Below are positions 1 to 5,010 of a DNA stretch of 5,010 nucleotides, in pieces (position 1 is the stretch's first letter; every line of letters begins with the position of its first letter). The DNA is from Chloroflexota bacterium. GTDB lineage: Bacteria > Chloroflexota > Anaerolineae > Promineifilales > Promineifilaceae. Position numbers and translations under genes: made by a program. The notes below the pieces were generated by a model. That model ran no database searches and was not told where the DNA came from. It saw nothing but the letters and a program-made list of their open reading frames with translations. Location of the stretch: positions 1 through 5,010 of the forward strand of contig DOXE01000047.1 in assembly GCA_003519205.1 (NCBI GenBank), given 5' to 3'.

Positions 1-1
1 G

Positions 2-703
2 GCTGGAAGGTTGGCAGTACGCTTACGGACCGGTCTCAATGCCGATTGCACAGATCTACGACTGGATAAGGGGCGGGGCGTTCTGGTTAGCGAGGTCTCT
101 GGATTTGGTGGTGGCGTACTGGCTTTGATCGAGATGCAAAAACACCGGCCGCAAATGGCAACAGTCCGTCCTGGCGTTTTCCAGGTGCGTCTGGCCGGTC
201 CCAAACGAAATGGCCAGTTAACCCGTTTTCAAGTTGGAATAAGAGAAGGGTTGATTCGCACGAAAATCGTCGAGCAATTTAAGGGGCGAGGGGTGGATTT
301 AACCCAGGCCCAGGTCTTGGTTGCCGGAGGCCGAGGAGTAGACGGTAACTTCGAGATGCTGGAAGAGTTAGCCAGGTTGCTGGATGGGGAGGTTGGGGCG
401 ACGAGACCTCCGGTAGATGAAGGGCACATCGAACGTGAACGCCAGATCGGCCAAACAGGCGTCATATGCCGACCAAAAGTGGCCATCACCTGTGGAATTA
501 GCGGTGCTTTTCACTTCGTCGTCGGAATTCAGGAAGCAGAACTGGTGATCGCCATCAATACCGACCCAGAAGCTCCGATCTTCGATTACGCCGATTACTG
601 CATCGTCGGCGATGCAAAGGAGATAGTGCCGGCTCTAACTGAAGTGATAAGAAAAAGAGGTGGCGCACCGTCCCTCCAGGCGCTGGAGGTACAACATGCC
701 TGA
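2..703 (+). CDS. etfA: Electron transfer flavoprotein alpha subunit, C-terminal part (5' end outside window)
   Basis: ETF-alpha is the FAD-bearing subunit that passes electrons between flavin dehydrogenases, such as acyl-CoA dehydrogenases, and a quinone reductase or, in bifurcating forms, ferredoxin. The frame is open to the left edge and reads AGRLAVRLRTGLNADCTDL, which matches the family at the end of the N-terminal domain, so the TTG at position 11 is internal and not the start. The C-terminal FAD domain is complete: AGGRGVDGNFEMLEELARLL, GATRPPVDEGH, QIGQTG, CGISGAFHF, and INTDPEAPIFDYADY. About 233 residues are visible of a usual 310-400. One oddity is that the family signature GISGA-[IV]-QH reads GISGAFHF here (494-517), so the conserved Gln-His is replaced by His-Phe. 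The phrase RPQMATVRPGVF is of the FixB/bifurcating kind as I recall it. The gene overlaps the beta gene by 8 bp. The identity is very secure; the electron donor and acceptor cannot be told from here. Confidence 0.95.
   Translation, partial: AGRLAVRLRTGLNADCTDLRLDKGRGVLVSEVSGFGGGVLALIEMQKHRPQMATVRPGVFQVRLAGPKRNGQLTRFQVGIREGLIRTKIVEQFKGRGVDLTQAQVLVAGGRGVDGNFEMLEELARLLDGEVGATRPPVDEGHIERERQIGQTGVICRPKVAITCGISGAFHFVVGIQEAELVIAINTDPEAPIFDYADYCIVGDAKEIVPALTEVIRKRGGAPSLQALEVQHA
685..690 (+). promoter_or_regulatory. Ribosome binding site of etfB
   Basis: GGAGGT lies 5 nt before the ATG at 696, inside the end of etfA. It decides the etfB start: the in-frame GTG at 660 would add 12 residues (MAHRPSRRWRYN) that do not resemble any ETF-beta N-terminus, while MPELHSIVCMK does. 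Confidence 0.85.
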
Positions 704-1493
704 ACTTCATAGCATTGTCTGCATGAAGATCACCCCCAAGCCCGAAGAGATCAGGGTTGATCCCCAAACGATGTTGCTCGATCGTGAAACAGCCCGTTCT
801 GAAATCAATCCACCTGATATGAATGCCTTAGAAATGGCATTGGTTCTTAAAGATCAACACGGCGGCCGGGTGAGTGTGCTTTCAATGGGACCACCATTTT
901 TCGAACCATATTTGAGAGTGGGGCTAGCCATGGGGGCAGATTGGGTGTATTTATTAAGTGACCGGAAATTTGCTGGTGCCGATACTTTGGCTACGACTTA
1001 CACGTTGGTCCAAGGCATCAAACAAATCGGCGAATTCGATCTCATTTTCTGTGGTGAAGAGTCGTCAGATGGAGCAACCGGGCAAGTACCTCCTGGTTTG
1101 GCTGAGTGGCTCGACATTGGCCAACTAACCTTGATAAACCTGTTGGAAATTTCCGATAGACAACAATTTGCCCGAGGCCGCCGGGAAGTGAAAGGGGGGT
1201 ATGAGATATTAGAAGTACCATTACCGGCCGTCGTTTCTGTGAAAACAGCCAGTAATGAGCCGCGATTCATGGATTATGACCGAAAACCCTGGGCTTTTTC
1301 AGGAGATAACATTACAGTTTGGACAAGTGCCGATTTGGATCTAGATCCCCAGCTAATCGGCTTGCCGGGATCCCCGACTATCGTAACTGGTTTGGCCGAT
1401 GCCCCAATAAGGGGGCGGAGACGAAGGTTCGTGACAGGCCGGCCGGATGAAATTGCCCAAAAGCTGGCAGATTTGATTGGCGAAGCACTTTAA
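696..1493 (+). CDS. etfB: Electron transfer flavoprotein beta subunit
   Basis: Partner of the alpha subunit; it binds AMP in canonical ETFs or a second FAD in bifurcating ones. The 265-aa length is normal. Visible family blocks are HSIVCMKITPKPEEIRVDP (N-terminal strand, residues 5-23), INPPDMNALEMALVLK (37-52), VLSMGPP (61-67), AMGADWVYLLSDRKFAGADTLAT (78-100), DLIFCGEESSDGATGQVPP (115-133, the nucleotide-binding loop) and the C-terminal arm with IGLPGSPT (221-228). The loop resembles the DGDTAQVGP loop of FixA/bifurcating ETFs more than the canonical DDDxNQTGQM loop, and the GSPT tail also fits that group (family knowledge recalled, not searched). The Asp of DGDT is Ala here (DGAT). The ATG at 696 is chosen for its GGAGGT site and the family N-terminus. 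It overlaps etfA by 8 bp, implying coupled translation. No etf quinone oxidoreductase or acyl-CoA dehydrogenase follows. Confidence 0.95.
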   Translation: MPELHSIVCMKITPKPEEIRVDPQTMLLDRETARSEINPPDMNALEMALVLKDQHGGRVSVLSMGPPFFEPYLRVGLAMGADWVYLLSDRKFAGADTLATTYTLVQGIKQIGEFDLIFCGEESSDGATGQVPPGLAEWLDIGQLTLINLLEISDRQQFARGRREVKGGYEILEVPLPAVVSVKTASNEPRFMDYDRKPWAFSGDNITVWTSADLDLDPQLIGLPGSPTIVTGLADAPIRGRRRRFVTGRPDEIAQKLADLIGEAL

Positions 1494-1569
1494 CGTGAAG
1501 CGTAGGGCGTGAAAAGTGACCGCTCAAAGCAAGTTTTCATGTTTCGCGCATCACGGATCACATACCATC
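1494..1569. repeat. Degenerate 7-bp-period repeat in inverted arrangement
   Basis: Directly after the etfB stop, four 7-mers run head to tail: CGTGAAG, CGTAGGG, CGTGAAA, AGTGACC (1494-1521). After a 13-bp gap the same unit returns on the other strand as consecutive 7-mers TTTCATG, TTTCGCG, CATCACG, GATCACA (1535-1562), with a fading fifth, TACCATC. The unit is roughly CGTGAAN. The halves can pair: 1508-1515 with 1534-1541 gives 8 bp with one G-T pair around an 18-nt loop. No T tract follows, so it is not a standard terminator. I recall similar CGTGA-type filler between genes in Chloroflexota genomes, but this is memory only. The rest of the gap, 1570-1612, shows nothing I can name, and no convincing sigma-70 promoter for hpt is visible. 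Confidence 0.5.
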
Positions 1570-1625
1570 TAACTCACCTGGTTGGCTATTCATCTTATTT
1601 ATGTTGAAAGGCGGAGAAGTTTTTT

Positions 1626-2180
1626 ATGGAAGATCTACAATCAGAGCTGGCCCAGGTCTTGGTTTCTGAGCAACAGATCAGAGATCAGGTTAGCGAAATT
1701 GCCGGACAAATATCGTCGGATTATGAGGGTGTAGATAATCTCTACATTGTTGGTATTTTGAAGGGAGCCTTTATTTTTCTGGCTGACTTGGCCCGGGAGC
1801 TACGAATTCCCCACTCCGTGGATTTTATGGCCGTATCCAGCTATGGAAAGAAGGGAGCTACCTCAGGAGAAGTGCGTCTGGTCATGGACTTACGAGAGCC
1901 GGTCACCGACAAACACGTATTGATCGTCGAGGACATCATCGATACTGGACAAACCCTCACCTATCTTCTAAAGACGTTGAAAGGACGCCGGCCGGCCTCA
2001 TTGAAGACTTGTGTCCTGGTTCGCAAAGATCGCAAGAGCCTGGATGTGGCTATTGATTATTTGGGCTTTGTGATTCCTGACGTTTGGGTTGTAGGCTATG
2101 GCCTCGACTACCTGGATAGATACCGGACCCTTCCTTTCATTGCCGAGCTGGATAGACGAGTTTATGACGTGCCTGCCTAA
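1626..2180 (+). CDS. hpt: Hypoxanthine phosphoribosyltransferase
   Basis: A cytosolic purine salvage enzyme that joins hypoxanthine (often also guanine) to PRPP to give IMP or GMP. The 184-aa length is the family norm. Motifs in order are GILKGAFIFLADL (43-55, the PPi-binding loop with Lys46-Gly47), SSYG (71-74, the flexible loop that closes over the active site), the PRPP motif VLIVEDIIDTGQTL (98-111) with acidic pair Glu102-Asp103 and catalytic Asp106, and the base-binding end IPDVWVVGYGLDYLDRYRTLP (150-170). The purine-contacting Lys of the usual LLDK motif appears as LVRK (131-134). It fits only if the following loop is one residue shorter than in E. coli Hpt or human HPRT; otherwise Arg133 sits there. 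The ATG has a GGAG site 9 nt upstream (1613-1616). The gene is separated from etfB by 132 bp and is probably its own transcription unit, ending at the hairpin at 2226. Confidence 0.95.
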   Translation: MEDLQSELAQVLVSEQQIRDQVSEIAGQISSDYEGVDNLYIVGILKGAFIFLADLARELRIPHSVDFMAVSSYGKKGATSGEVRLVMDLREPVTDKHVLIVEDIIDTGQTLTYLLKTLKGRRPASLKTCVLVRKDRKSLDVAIDYLGFVIPDVWVVGYGLDYLDRYRTLPFIAELDRRVYDVPA

Positions 2181-2225
2181 TTTTCGTTCAGGGGAGCAAG
2201 GCCTATTCAAATTACTGGAAAAGAA

Positions 2226-2256
2226 AAAGCCCACCTTTGGGGGGGCGGTGGGCTTT
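2226..2256. terminator. Bidirectional terminator between convergent hpt and thioredoxin-TPR genes
   Basis: A perfect 10-bp stem AAAGCCCACC (2226-2235) / GGTGGGCTTT (2247-2256) with an 11-nt loop containing seven consecutive G. On the plus strand only TTT follows before a C run, 46 nt after the hpt stop. On the minus strand the stem is followed by a much better U tract (TTTTTCTTTT, running through 2219). It therefore works best for leftward transcripts, although it lies 157 bp beyond the thioredoxin-TPR stop. Confidence 0.8.
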
Positions 2257-2292
2257 CTCCCCCGGGTCAAGGGGAGTGTTTGGCGCGTACAT

Positions 2293-2321
2293 ATAATACA
2301 CCATTTTTGAAAAAATTGTAA
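2293..2321 (-). promoter_or_regulatory. Candidate sigma-70 promoter reading leftward
   Basis: On the minus strand TTACAA (2321-2316) and TATTAT (2298-2293) are spaced by exactly 17 bp. A transcript would start near 2286 and run straight into the hairpin at 2256-2226 and its U tract, giving an RNA of about 68 nt with no reading frame of note. The region is AT-rich, so a chance match is quite possible. The plus strand has a perfect TATAAT at 2292-2297 but no -35 and no gene to serve. Confidence 0.3.
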
Positions 2322-2347
2322 CTAGTTCTATATGCCTATTCCCCTTA

Positions 2348-2365
2348 TAGTGGTAATTATCACTA
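2348..2365. repeat. 18-bp AT-rich near-palindrome
   Basis: TAGTGGTAATTATCACTA is symmetric about its centre, with one G-T mismatch pair at positions 6/13. It has the size and symmetry of a dimeric regulator's operator, but it lies between two gene ends, 47 bp after the thioredoxin-TPR stop, where an operator is unexpected. As RNA it would give a 7-bp stem with an AATT loop, too weak for a terminator. Smaller palindromes flank it (AACTAGTT 2320-2327, CGTTAACG 2399-2406). Confidence 0.45.
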
Positions 2366-2412
2366 GATCTTGGGTGATTTTGGTGAAAATGTGAAGGTCG
2401 TTAACGCTGTAA

Positions 2413-3213
2413 TTAAACAGTCTGAGCTGAATCAGATAGTTTCCTGTATTGCCGGGTGGACGCATGGTCTTCTCCCAATAATGCGAAAATCGACTCGATA
2501 ATCTCAGATGTATAGGATATGTCGATCGATTCACCCACCTCGATAGCAGCAAAAAGCTGGTCCAGTGCCTGAGCTGGCTTCTTACGCTGTAGGGCTTTGG
2601 CGGCGGCTAGGTATTTTTCATCTAACTCTTCCAGTCCCGTCAGTCCATCGCCGTCGTCCATGTCTACCAAAAATCCAGCCAGGAGAAGAAGTCGTTCAGC
2701 CTGATCCTTTTCAGGACTTTCGGGAAAATCGCTCAAGACCAGGTAAGCTTCAAATCCTCGACCCTTTTTGAGATGTTGTATTCCCTGTTGCAGTCGCTTC
2801 GTGGGATCGGCGCTGGCCTTGATGCGTATGGGTGGGGGGGCAGAGGTGGCCTTATCGATAAAGCGACGAACCAAGGGTTCAGGTATCGCGCCAGTAAATT
2901 CGTCGATGATTTGGCCGTTCCGAAATGCTTTCACGGCCGGGATACTATGAATTTGAAATTGTGCGACTGTACGTTGGTTATACTCTGTATTCAATTTGGC
3001 CAGGATAAATTTGCCATCTGGATCTTCAGCGATGCGTTCTAAAACAGGGCCCAACGTTCGACAGGGTCCACACCAGGCTGCCCAGAAGTCGACGACAACC
3101 GTCGTTTTGTAAGAACGTTGGAGAACCTGTTGCTTAAAACTGGCATCCGATACGTCGATGATGGCGGCCCGTTTCGAGATCTTATCCTTCTTTAGAAATC
3201 CAAAAAGTCCCAT
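2413..3213 (-). CDS. cnoX: Thioredoxin-TPR co-chaperone-like protein (CnoX/YbbN type)
   Basis: CnoX/YbbN proteins are cytosolic holdases that join a thioredoxin fold to TPR repeats, protecting clients from aggregation and over-oxidation. The 266-aa length fits (family about 280). Residues 20-122 are the thioredoxin domain, with FWAAWCGPC holding redox Cys48 and Cys51, and cis-Pro92 in SIPAVKAF. A Pro-rich linker (125-129) leads to helical, TPR-like repeats (137-266) ending in LDQLFAAIE and IFALLGEDHASTRQYRKL, matching the YbbN C-terminal block. Both active-site Cys are present, so it should be redox-active, unlike E. coli CnoX, which lacks the CXXC pair. There is no signal peptide or membrane segment, so it acts in the cytoplasm. 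The ATG at 3213 has a GGGG site about 7 nt upstream. It faces hpt and lies 100 bp from the channel-like gene, with no clear promoter found. The alternative is a plain thioredoxin-domain protein with a helical tail. Confidence 0.85.
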   Translation of the reverse strand: MGLFGFLKKDKISKRAAIIDVSDASFKQQVLQRSYKTTVVVDFWAAWCGPCRTLGPVLERIAEDPDGKFILAKLNTEYNQRTVAQFQIHSIPAVKAFRNGQIIDEFTGAIPEPLVRRFIDKATSAPPPIRIKASADPTKRLQQGIQHLKKGRGFEAYLVLSDFPESPEKDQAERLLLLAGFLVDMDDGDGLTGLEELDEKYLAAAKALQRKKPAQALDQLFAAIEVGESIDISYTSEIIESIFALLGEDHASTRQYRKLSDSAQTV

Positions 3214-3284
3214 TCGAAAACCCCTACATCCAACTAATGTTAAATACTCTACTCTTGCCTTTAGTTTACGCCGACAAAATGGGA

Positions 3285-3297
3285 TGGCTGTAAGCCA
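3285..3297 (-). other. Small hairpin in the gap before the thioredoxin-TPR gene
   Basis: TGGCT-GTA-AGCCA forms a 5-bp stem 17 bp after the stop of the channel-like gene on the minus strand, followed there by TCCCATTTTG. It could be a weak terminator or attenuator, but the stem is short and the T run poor. The rest of this 100-bp gap (3214-3313) is AT-rich, with no promoter that I would defend. Confidence 0.25.
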
Positions 3298-3313
3298 AGT
3301 TGCAAATCCCTAT

Positions 3314-4375
3314 TTAATTGGTGACGGGTTCTCTGTCGGAGGTCCAGGGTGCTTCTGGAGCCATGGTCAGCCGGCTCAAGGCGAGGAGTGGCGTGTCATA
3401 ATTGACTCGCCATCCGGCGAAATCTTGCCAGGCACGTTCGCGATCGGCTTTGACTGGCATACCTGCGGCCGATAGGCGATCGTAAACAGTGTCAAATTCT
3501 TCCCGAGTAATACTAATTGGATCGACAGGATAAATGGGATTATCGTTGTATTCGACGCGGAAGAAATCGGCGATTCGCCGTAAGGCCAGGAAGCCAGCCC
3601 GGATGCATAGTGCGGCCTGTGCATCCCAGGATATATCGATTGTCGATAGCGACAAGGCAGCGGCATCAAGCACTGTGCCAGAAGCTGTCACCCAGGAATG
3701 ATGGGGTTGGGGAGAACGGAAGAATACCAGAGCCGCCAGGGATGTGTGGCTCTCTTCTATTTCGGCGAACCACACCTCCCAAGCCCGCCACGATTCATGT
3801 AAGCTTTCTAACCCTTGATTGCGGTGGTAACGCAGCAGCATTTCCACGGCCGAAGGCGGTTTACCAGCTCTTACTTCTAAAAGTGTCACCGCCGTTTCAC
3901 GTTGCTCAAAGGCATTATACATGGTTGGTAGGAAGGCGATCAATAGGGCAACCAGGATTAAACCCAGGGCGGCTTCGAAAAAAGCCAAGATGGTCTGAAA
4001 AAGGGTATCGCCTTTAGCAAAGCCCAGAGTAAGCAGCGAAGAGCCACTGATGGTAAAAGCCTCGCCCCAATTCTCGATTCCACTGCCCCAAAACATAAAC
4101 ATGAAACCGATCAGAACCACACTTAGCCAGGCTATTGGTAAAAACATCAGGCTGATTGGGGCGTAATATGCCATCACGCGATCTCGGGTAGAGTAACCCC
4201 TCGACCAGCGTAATCGTAAATCAAAGATCCGGCGGACTGAGCGAAAAACGATGCCGGTGAGGGGATCTGGTGCGCTACGGGGCAGGACGAGCGTACGAAT
4301 AACTGATCGAAATGCAGCTAGGGTGATCACCAGACCCAATACGAAAGCAGCAACACGAAAAACCAACATCGTCAC
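3314..4375 (-). CDS. Membrane protein with K+-channel-like pore region, function unknown
   Basis: 353 aa. The N-terminus is a membrane segment (about 4-24), then a basic loop, a second segment (72-96), a re-entrant-looking stretch FTISGSSLLTLGFAKGD (107-123) and a third segment (125-152). This outer helix, pore loop, inner helix order is that of two-TM potassium channels, with SLLTLGFAKGD where TTVGYGD would stand. The GYG selectivity filter is absent. The remaining 200 residues are cytosolic, helix-rich, and hold the block EESHTSLAALVFFRSPQPHHSWVTASG (207-233), which I recall from uncharacterised bacterial proteins annotated loosely as two-pore K+ channels. What it conducts, if anything, is unknown. 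The start is uncertain: GTG at 4375 or ATG at 4369, neither with a good ribosome site. It begins 6 bp after the stop of the upstream 95-aa gene, so translation is probably coupled. Confidence 0.75.
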   Translation of the reverse strand: MTMLVFRVAAFVLGLVITLAAFRSVIRTLVLPRSAPDPLTGIVFRSVRRIFDLRLRWSRGYSTRDRVMAYYAPISLMFLPIAWLSVVLIGFMFMFWGSGIENWGEAFTISGSSLLTLGFAKGDTLFQTILAFFEAALGLILVALLIAFLPTMYNAFEQRETAVTLLEVRAGKPPSAVEMLLRYHRNQGLESLHESWRAWEVWFAEIEESHTSLAALVFFRSPQPHHSWVTASGTVLDAAALSLSTIDISWDAQAALCIRAGFLALRRIADFFRVEYNDNPIYPVDPISITREEFDTVYDRLSAAGMPVKADRERAWQDFAGWRVNYDTPLLALSRLTMAPEAPWTSDREPVTN

Positions 4376-4381
4376 GCCAAA

Positions 4382-4669
4382 TTATTTAGCCAATCTTATT
4401 TTTTGTGGCCGGCTGCCAAGTACTCGCTCGATGACTCCTCTGGCTTCCAGATCCAATTTGACGGTCGTGTAGTACCATCCAATTGATCCGTCGAAATTGC
4501 CTTCGAGCTGTTTTCCAACGGCATCGCCAAGCTCATTAAAGGTAGGTTCATCTTTACCTTCTAGAGCTTTGAGGATAGCAGCATGCATCACATCATATTT
4601 CTGTTTGCTAATATTGACCCCGCTTTTACCCTCTTCCGGGTGTAAGGTCATGATCCTTTCTTTGGACAT
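4382..4669 (-). CDS. Small DUF6958-like protein, possible winged helix
   Basis: 95 aa, soluble, function unknown. Its core is VNISKQKYDVMHAAILKAL (18-36), then TFNELGDAVGKQL (43-55), then the most family-like stretch GSIGWYYTTVKLDLEARGVI (61-80) and PQKIRL (88-93). The helix, helix, helix and beta-hairpin pattern, with the GWYYTTVKLDLEARG block as a likely recognition helix, looks like a winged helix-turn-helix, but DNA binding is inference. I recall this pattern as DUF6958; a profile search would confirm it. The ATG at 4669 is preferred for its AGGAAG site 8 nt upstream. An internal ATG (Met7) has a closer, weaker GAAAGG. It lies 20 bp after the SbcC gene and 6 bp before the channel-like gene, so the three probably share a transcript. 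Confidence 0.7.
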   Translation of the reverse strand: MSKERIMTLHPEEGKSGVNISKQKYDVMHAAILKALEGKDEPTFNELGDAVGKQLEGNFDGSIGWYYTTVKLDLEARGVIERVLGSRPQKIRLAK

Positions 4670-4689
4670 CCAGTACTCTTCCTCTGAAC

Positions 4690-5010
4690 TTAAACGACAG
4701 AAATTGCTGAACCAGACGGTCTTTTTTCAACCTGGATTCGCGTGGGAAAGGCGTCTTGCATCTCTTCGATATGGGTGATCACCAAAACCCGTTCGAAATC
4801 ATCCTGGATAATATTAATGGCTTCGATCAAGCGTTGCCGGCCTTCCGGATCTTGACTACCAAAGCCTTCGTCGATCACCAGAGTTTGGAGCCGGGCACCT
4901 GCTCGCCTGGTTAATATCTTTGATAGCGCTAAGCGGATGGCAAAGTTTACTCGAAATTGTTCGCCACCACTAAAATTCTCATAGGGCCGCTCCCCGGCAG
5001 CATCCACGAT
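4690..5010 (-). CDS. sbcC: SbcC/Rad50-type DNA repair ATPase, C-terminal end (5' part outside window)
   Basis: SbcC/Rad50 is the SMC-like ATPase that, with the SbcD/Mre11 nuclease, processes DNA ends and hairpins. Only the last 106 residues are visible, and the frame is open at the right edge (the GTG at 5007 is internal). They form the C-terminal half of the ABC head: signature YENFSGGEQFRVNFAIRLAL (SGGEQF at 4953-4970), Walker B TLVIDE followed by the D-loop GSQD (4849-4884), and the switch histidine in VITHIEEM (4771-4773). The FSGGEQFR, LVIDEGFGSQD and DFERVLVITHIEE wording is specific to the SbcC/Rad50 group rather than transporters or RecN. The coiled coils, zinc hook and Walker A lie outside. 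The gene ends with TAA at 4692-4690, 20 bp before the DUF6958-like gene. The sbcD gene would be expected further upstream, off the window. Confidence 0.93.
   Translation of the reverse strand: MVDAAGERPYENFSGGEQFRVNFAIRLALSKILTRRAGARLQTLVIDEGFGSQDPEGRQRLIEAINIIQDDFERVLVITHIEEMQDAFPTRIQVEKRPSGSAISVV

Noticed and set aside
229..489. 86-aa minus-strand open frame inside etfA
   Set aside because: Antisense to a well-conserved FAD domain; low-complexity Ser/Pro-rich product with no family features.
660..695. GTG start giving etfB 12 extra residues
   Set aside because: The extension is not ETF-like, and the GGAGGT site fits the ATG at 696.
998..1270. 90-aa minus-strand open frame inside etfB
   Set aside because: Antisense to the conserved nucleotide-binding loop of etfB; no motif.
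1494..1569. Considered as a CRISPR array
   Set aside because: Units are 7 bp without spacers and are degenerate; nothing like a 25-40 bp direct repeat with unique spacers, and no cas gene.
2292..2297. Perfect TATAAT on the plus strand
   Set aside because: No -35 element at usable spacing and no plus-strand gene downstream.
1998..2310. Open frames over the hpt end and terminator on both strands
   Set aside because: They run through the terminator hairpin and the conserved end of hpt, and their products match nothing.
2328..2552. 74-aa minus-strand frame overlapping the 3' end of the thioredoxin-TPR gene
   Set aside because: It would start inside the other gene in another frame, lacks motifs, and includes the palindrome region; chance opening in AT-rich sequence.
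3517..4017. 166-aa open frame on the plus strand
   Set aside because: It lies wholly inside the membrane protein gene on the other strand. The product is Arg/Pro-rich with no recognisable motif and no ribosome site.

Overview
The window holds six genes and reads like a chromosomal segment of a moderate-GC bacterium. The best guess is Chloroflexota, Anaerolineae-like. This rests on how the SbcC/Rad50 C-terminus, the channel-like membrane protein and the degenerate 7-bp intergenic repeat look to me from memory, not on any search. I see no mobile element, CRISPR array, tRNA or rRNA.

Left part, plus strand: an electron transfer flavoprotein pair. The alpha subunit (C-terminal two thirds only, open at the left edge) overlaps the beta subunit by 8 bp, so the two are translationally coupled. 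The order is alpha then beta, the reverse of the common fixA-fixB order. The beta chain has the DG-x-T-x-QV loop and the 'GL-GSPT' tail typical of FixA/electron-bifurcating ETFs. The alpha chain carries an unusual change of the conserved Gln-His of the ETF-alpha signature. After a 132-bp gap built partly of an inverted 7-bp-period repeat comes hpt (hypoxanthine phosphoribosyltransferase), also on the plus strand.

Middle: hpt converges with a minus-strand gene for a thioredoxin-TPR protein of the CnoX/YbbN type. The 232-bp space between them (2181-2412) holds a strong bidirectional terminator hairpin, an 18-bp AT-rich near-palindrome, and a plausible minus-strand promoter aimed at the terminator. 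The last two together could make a short RNA. This is the longest stretch without a gene in the window.

Right part, minus strand: a cluster read right to left, with the end of an SbcC/Rad50-type DNA repair ATPase (open at the right edge), a 95-aa DUF6958-like small protein 20 bp later, then a 353-aa membrane protein with a K+-channel-like pore loop whose selectivity filter is non-canonical, 6 bp after that. The thioredoxin-TPR gene follows after a 100-bp gap and may be transcribed separately. The spacing suggests one operon for the first three, although no functional link between DNA repair and the channel-like protein can be shown from sequence.

Most of the window is ordinary housekeeping content. 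The points most worth a second look are the variant ETF, the channel-like protein with a TLGFA filter, and the structured convergent intergenic region.
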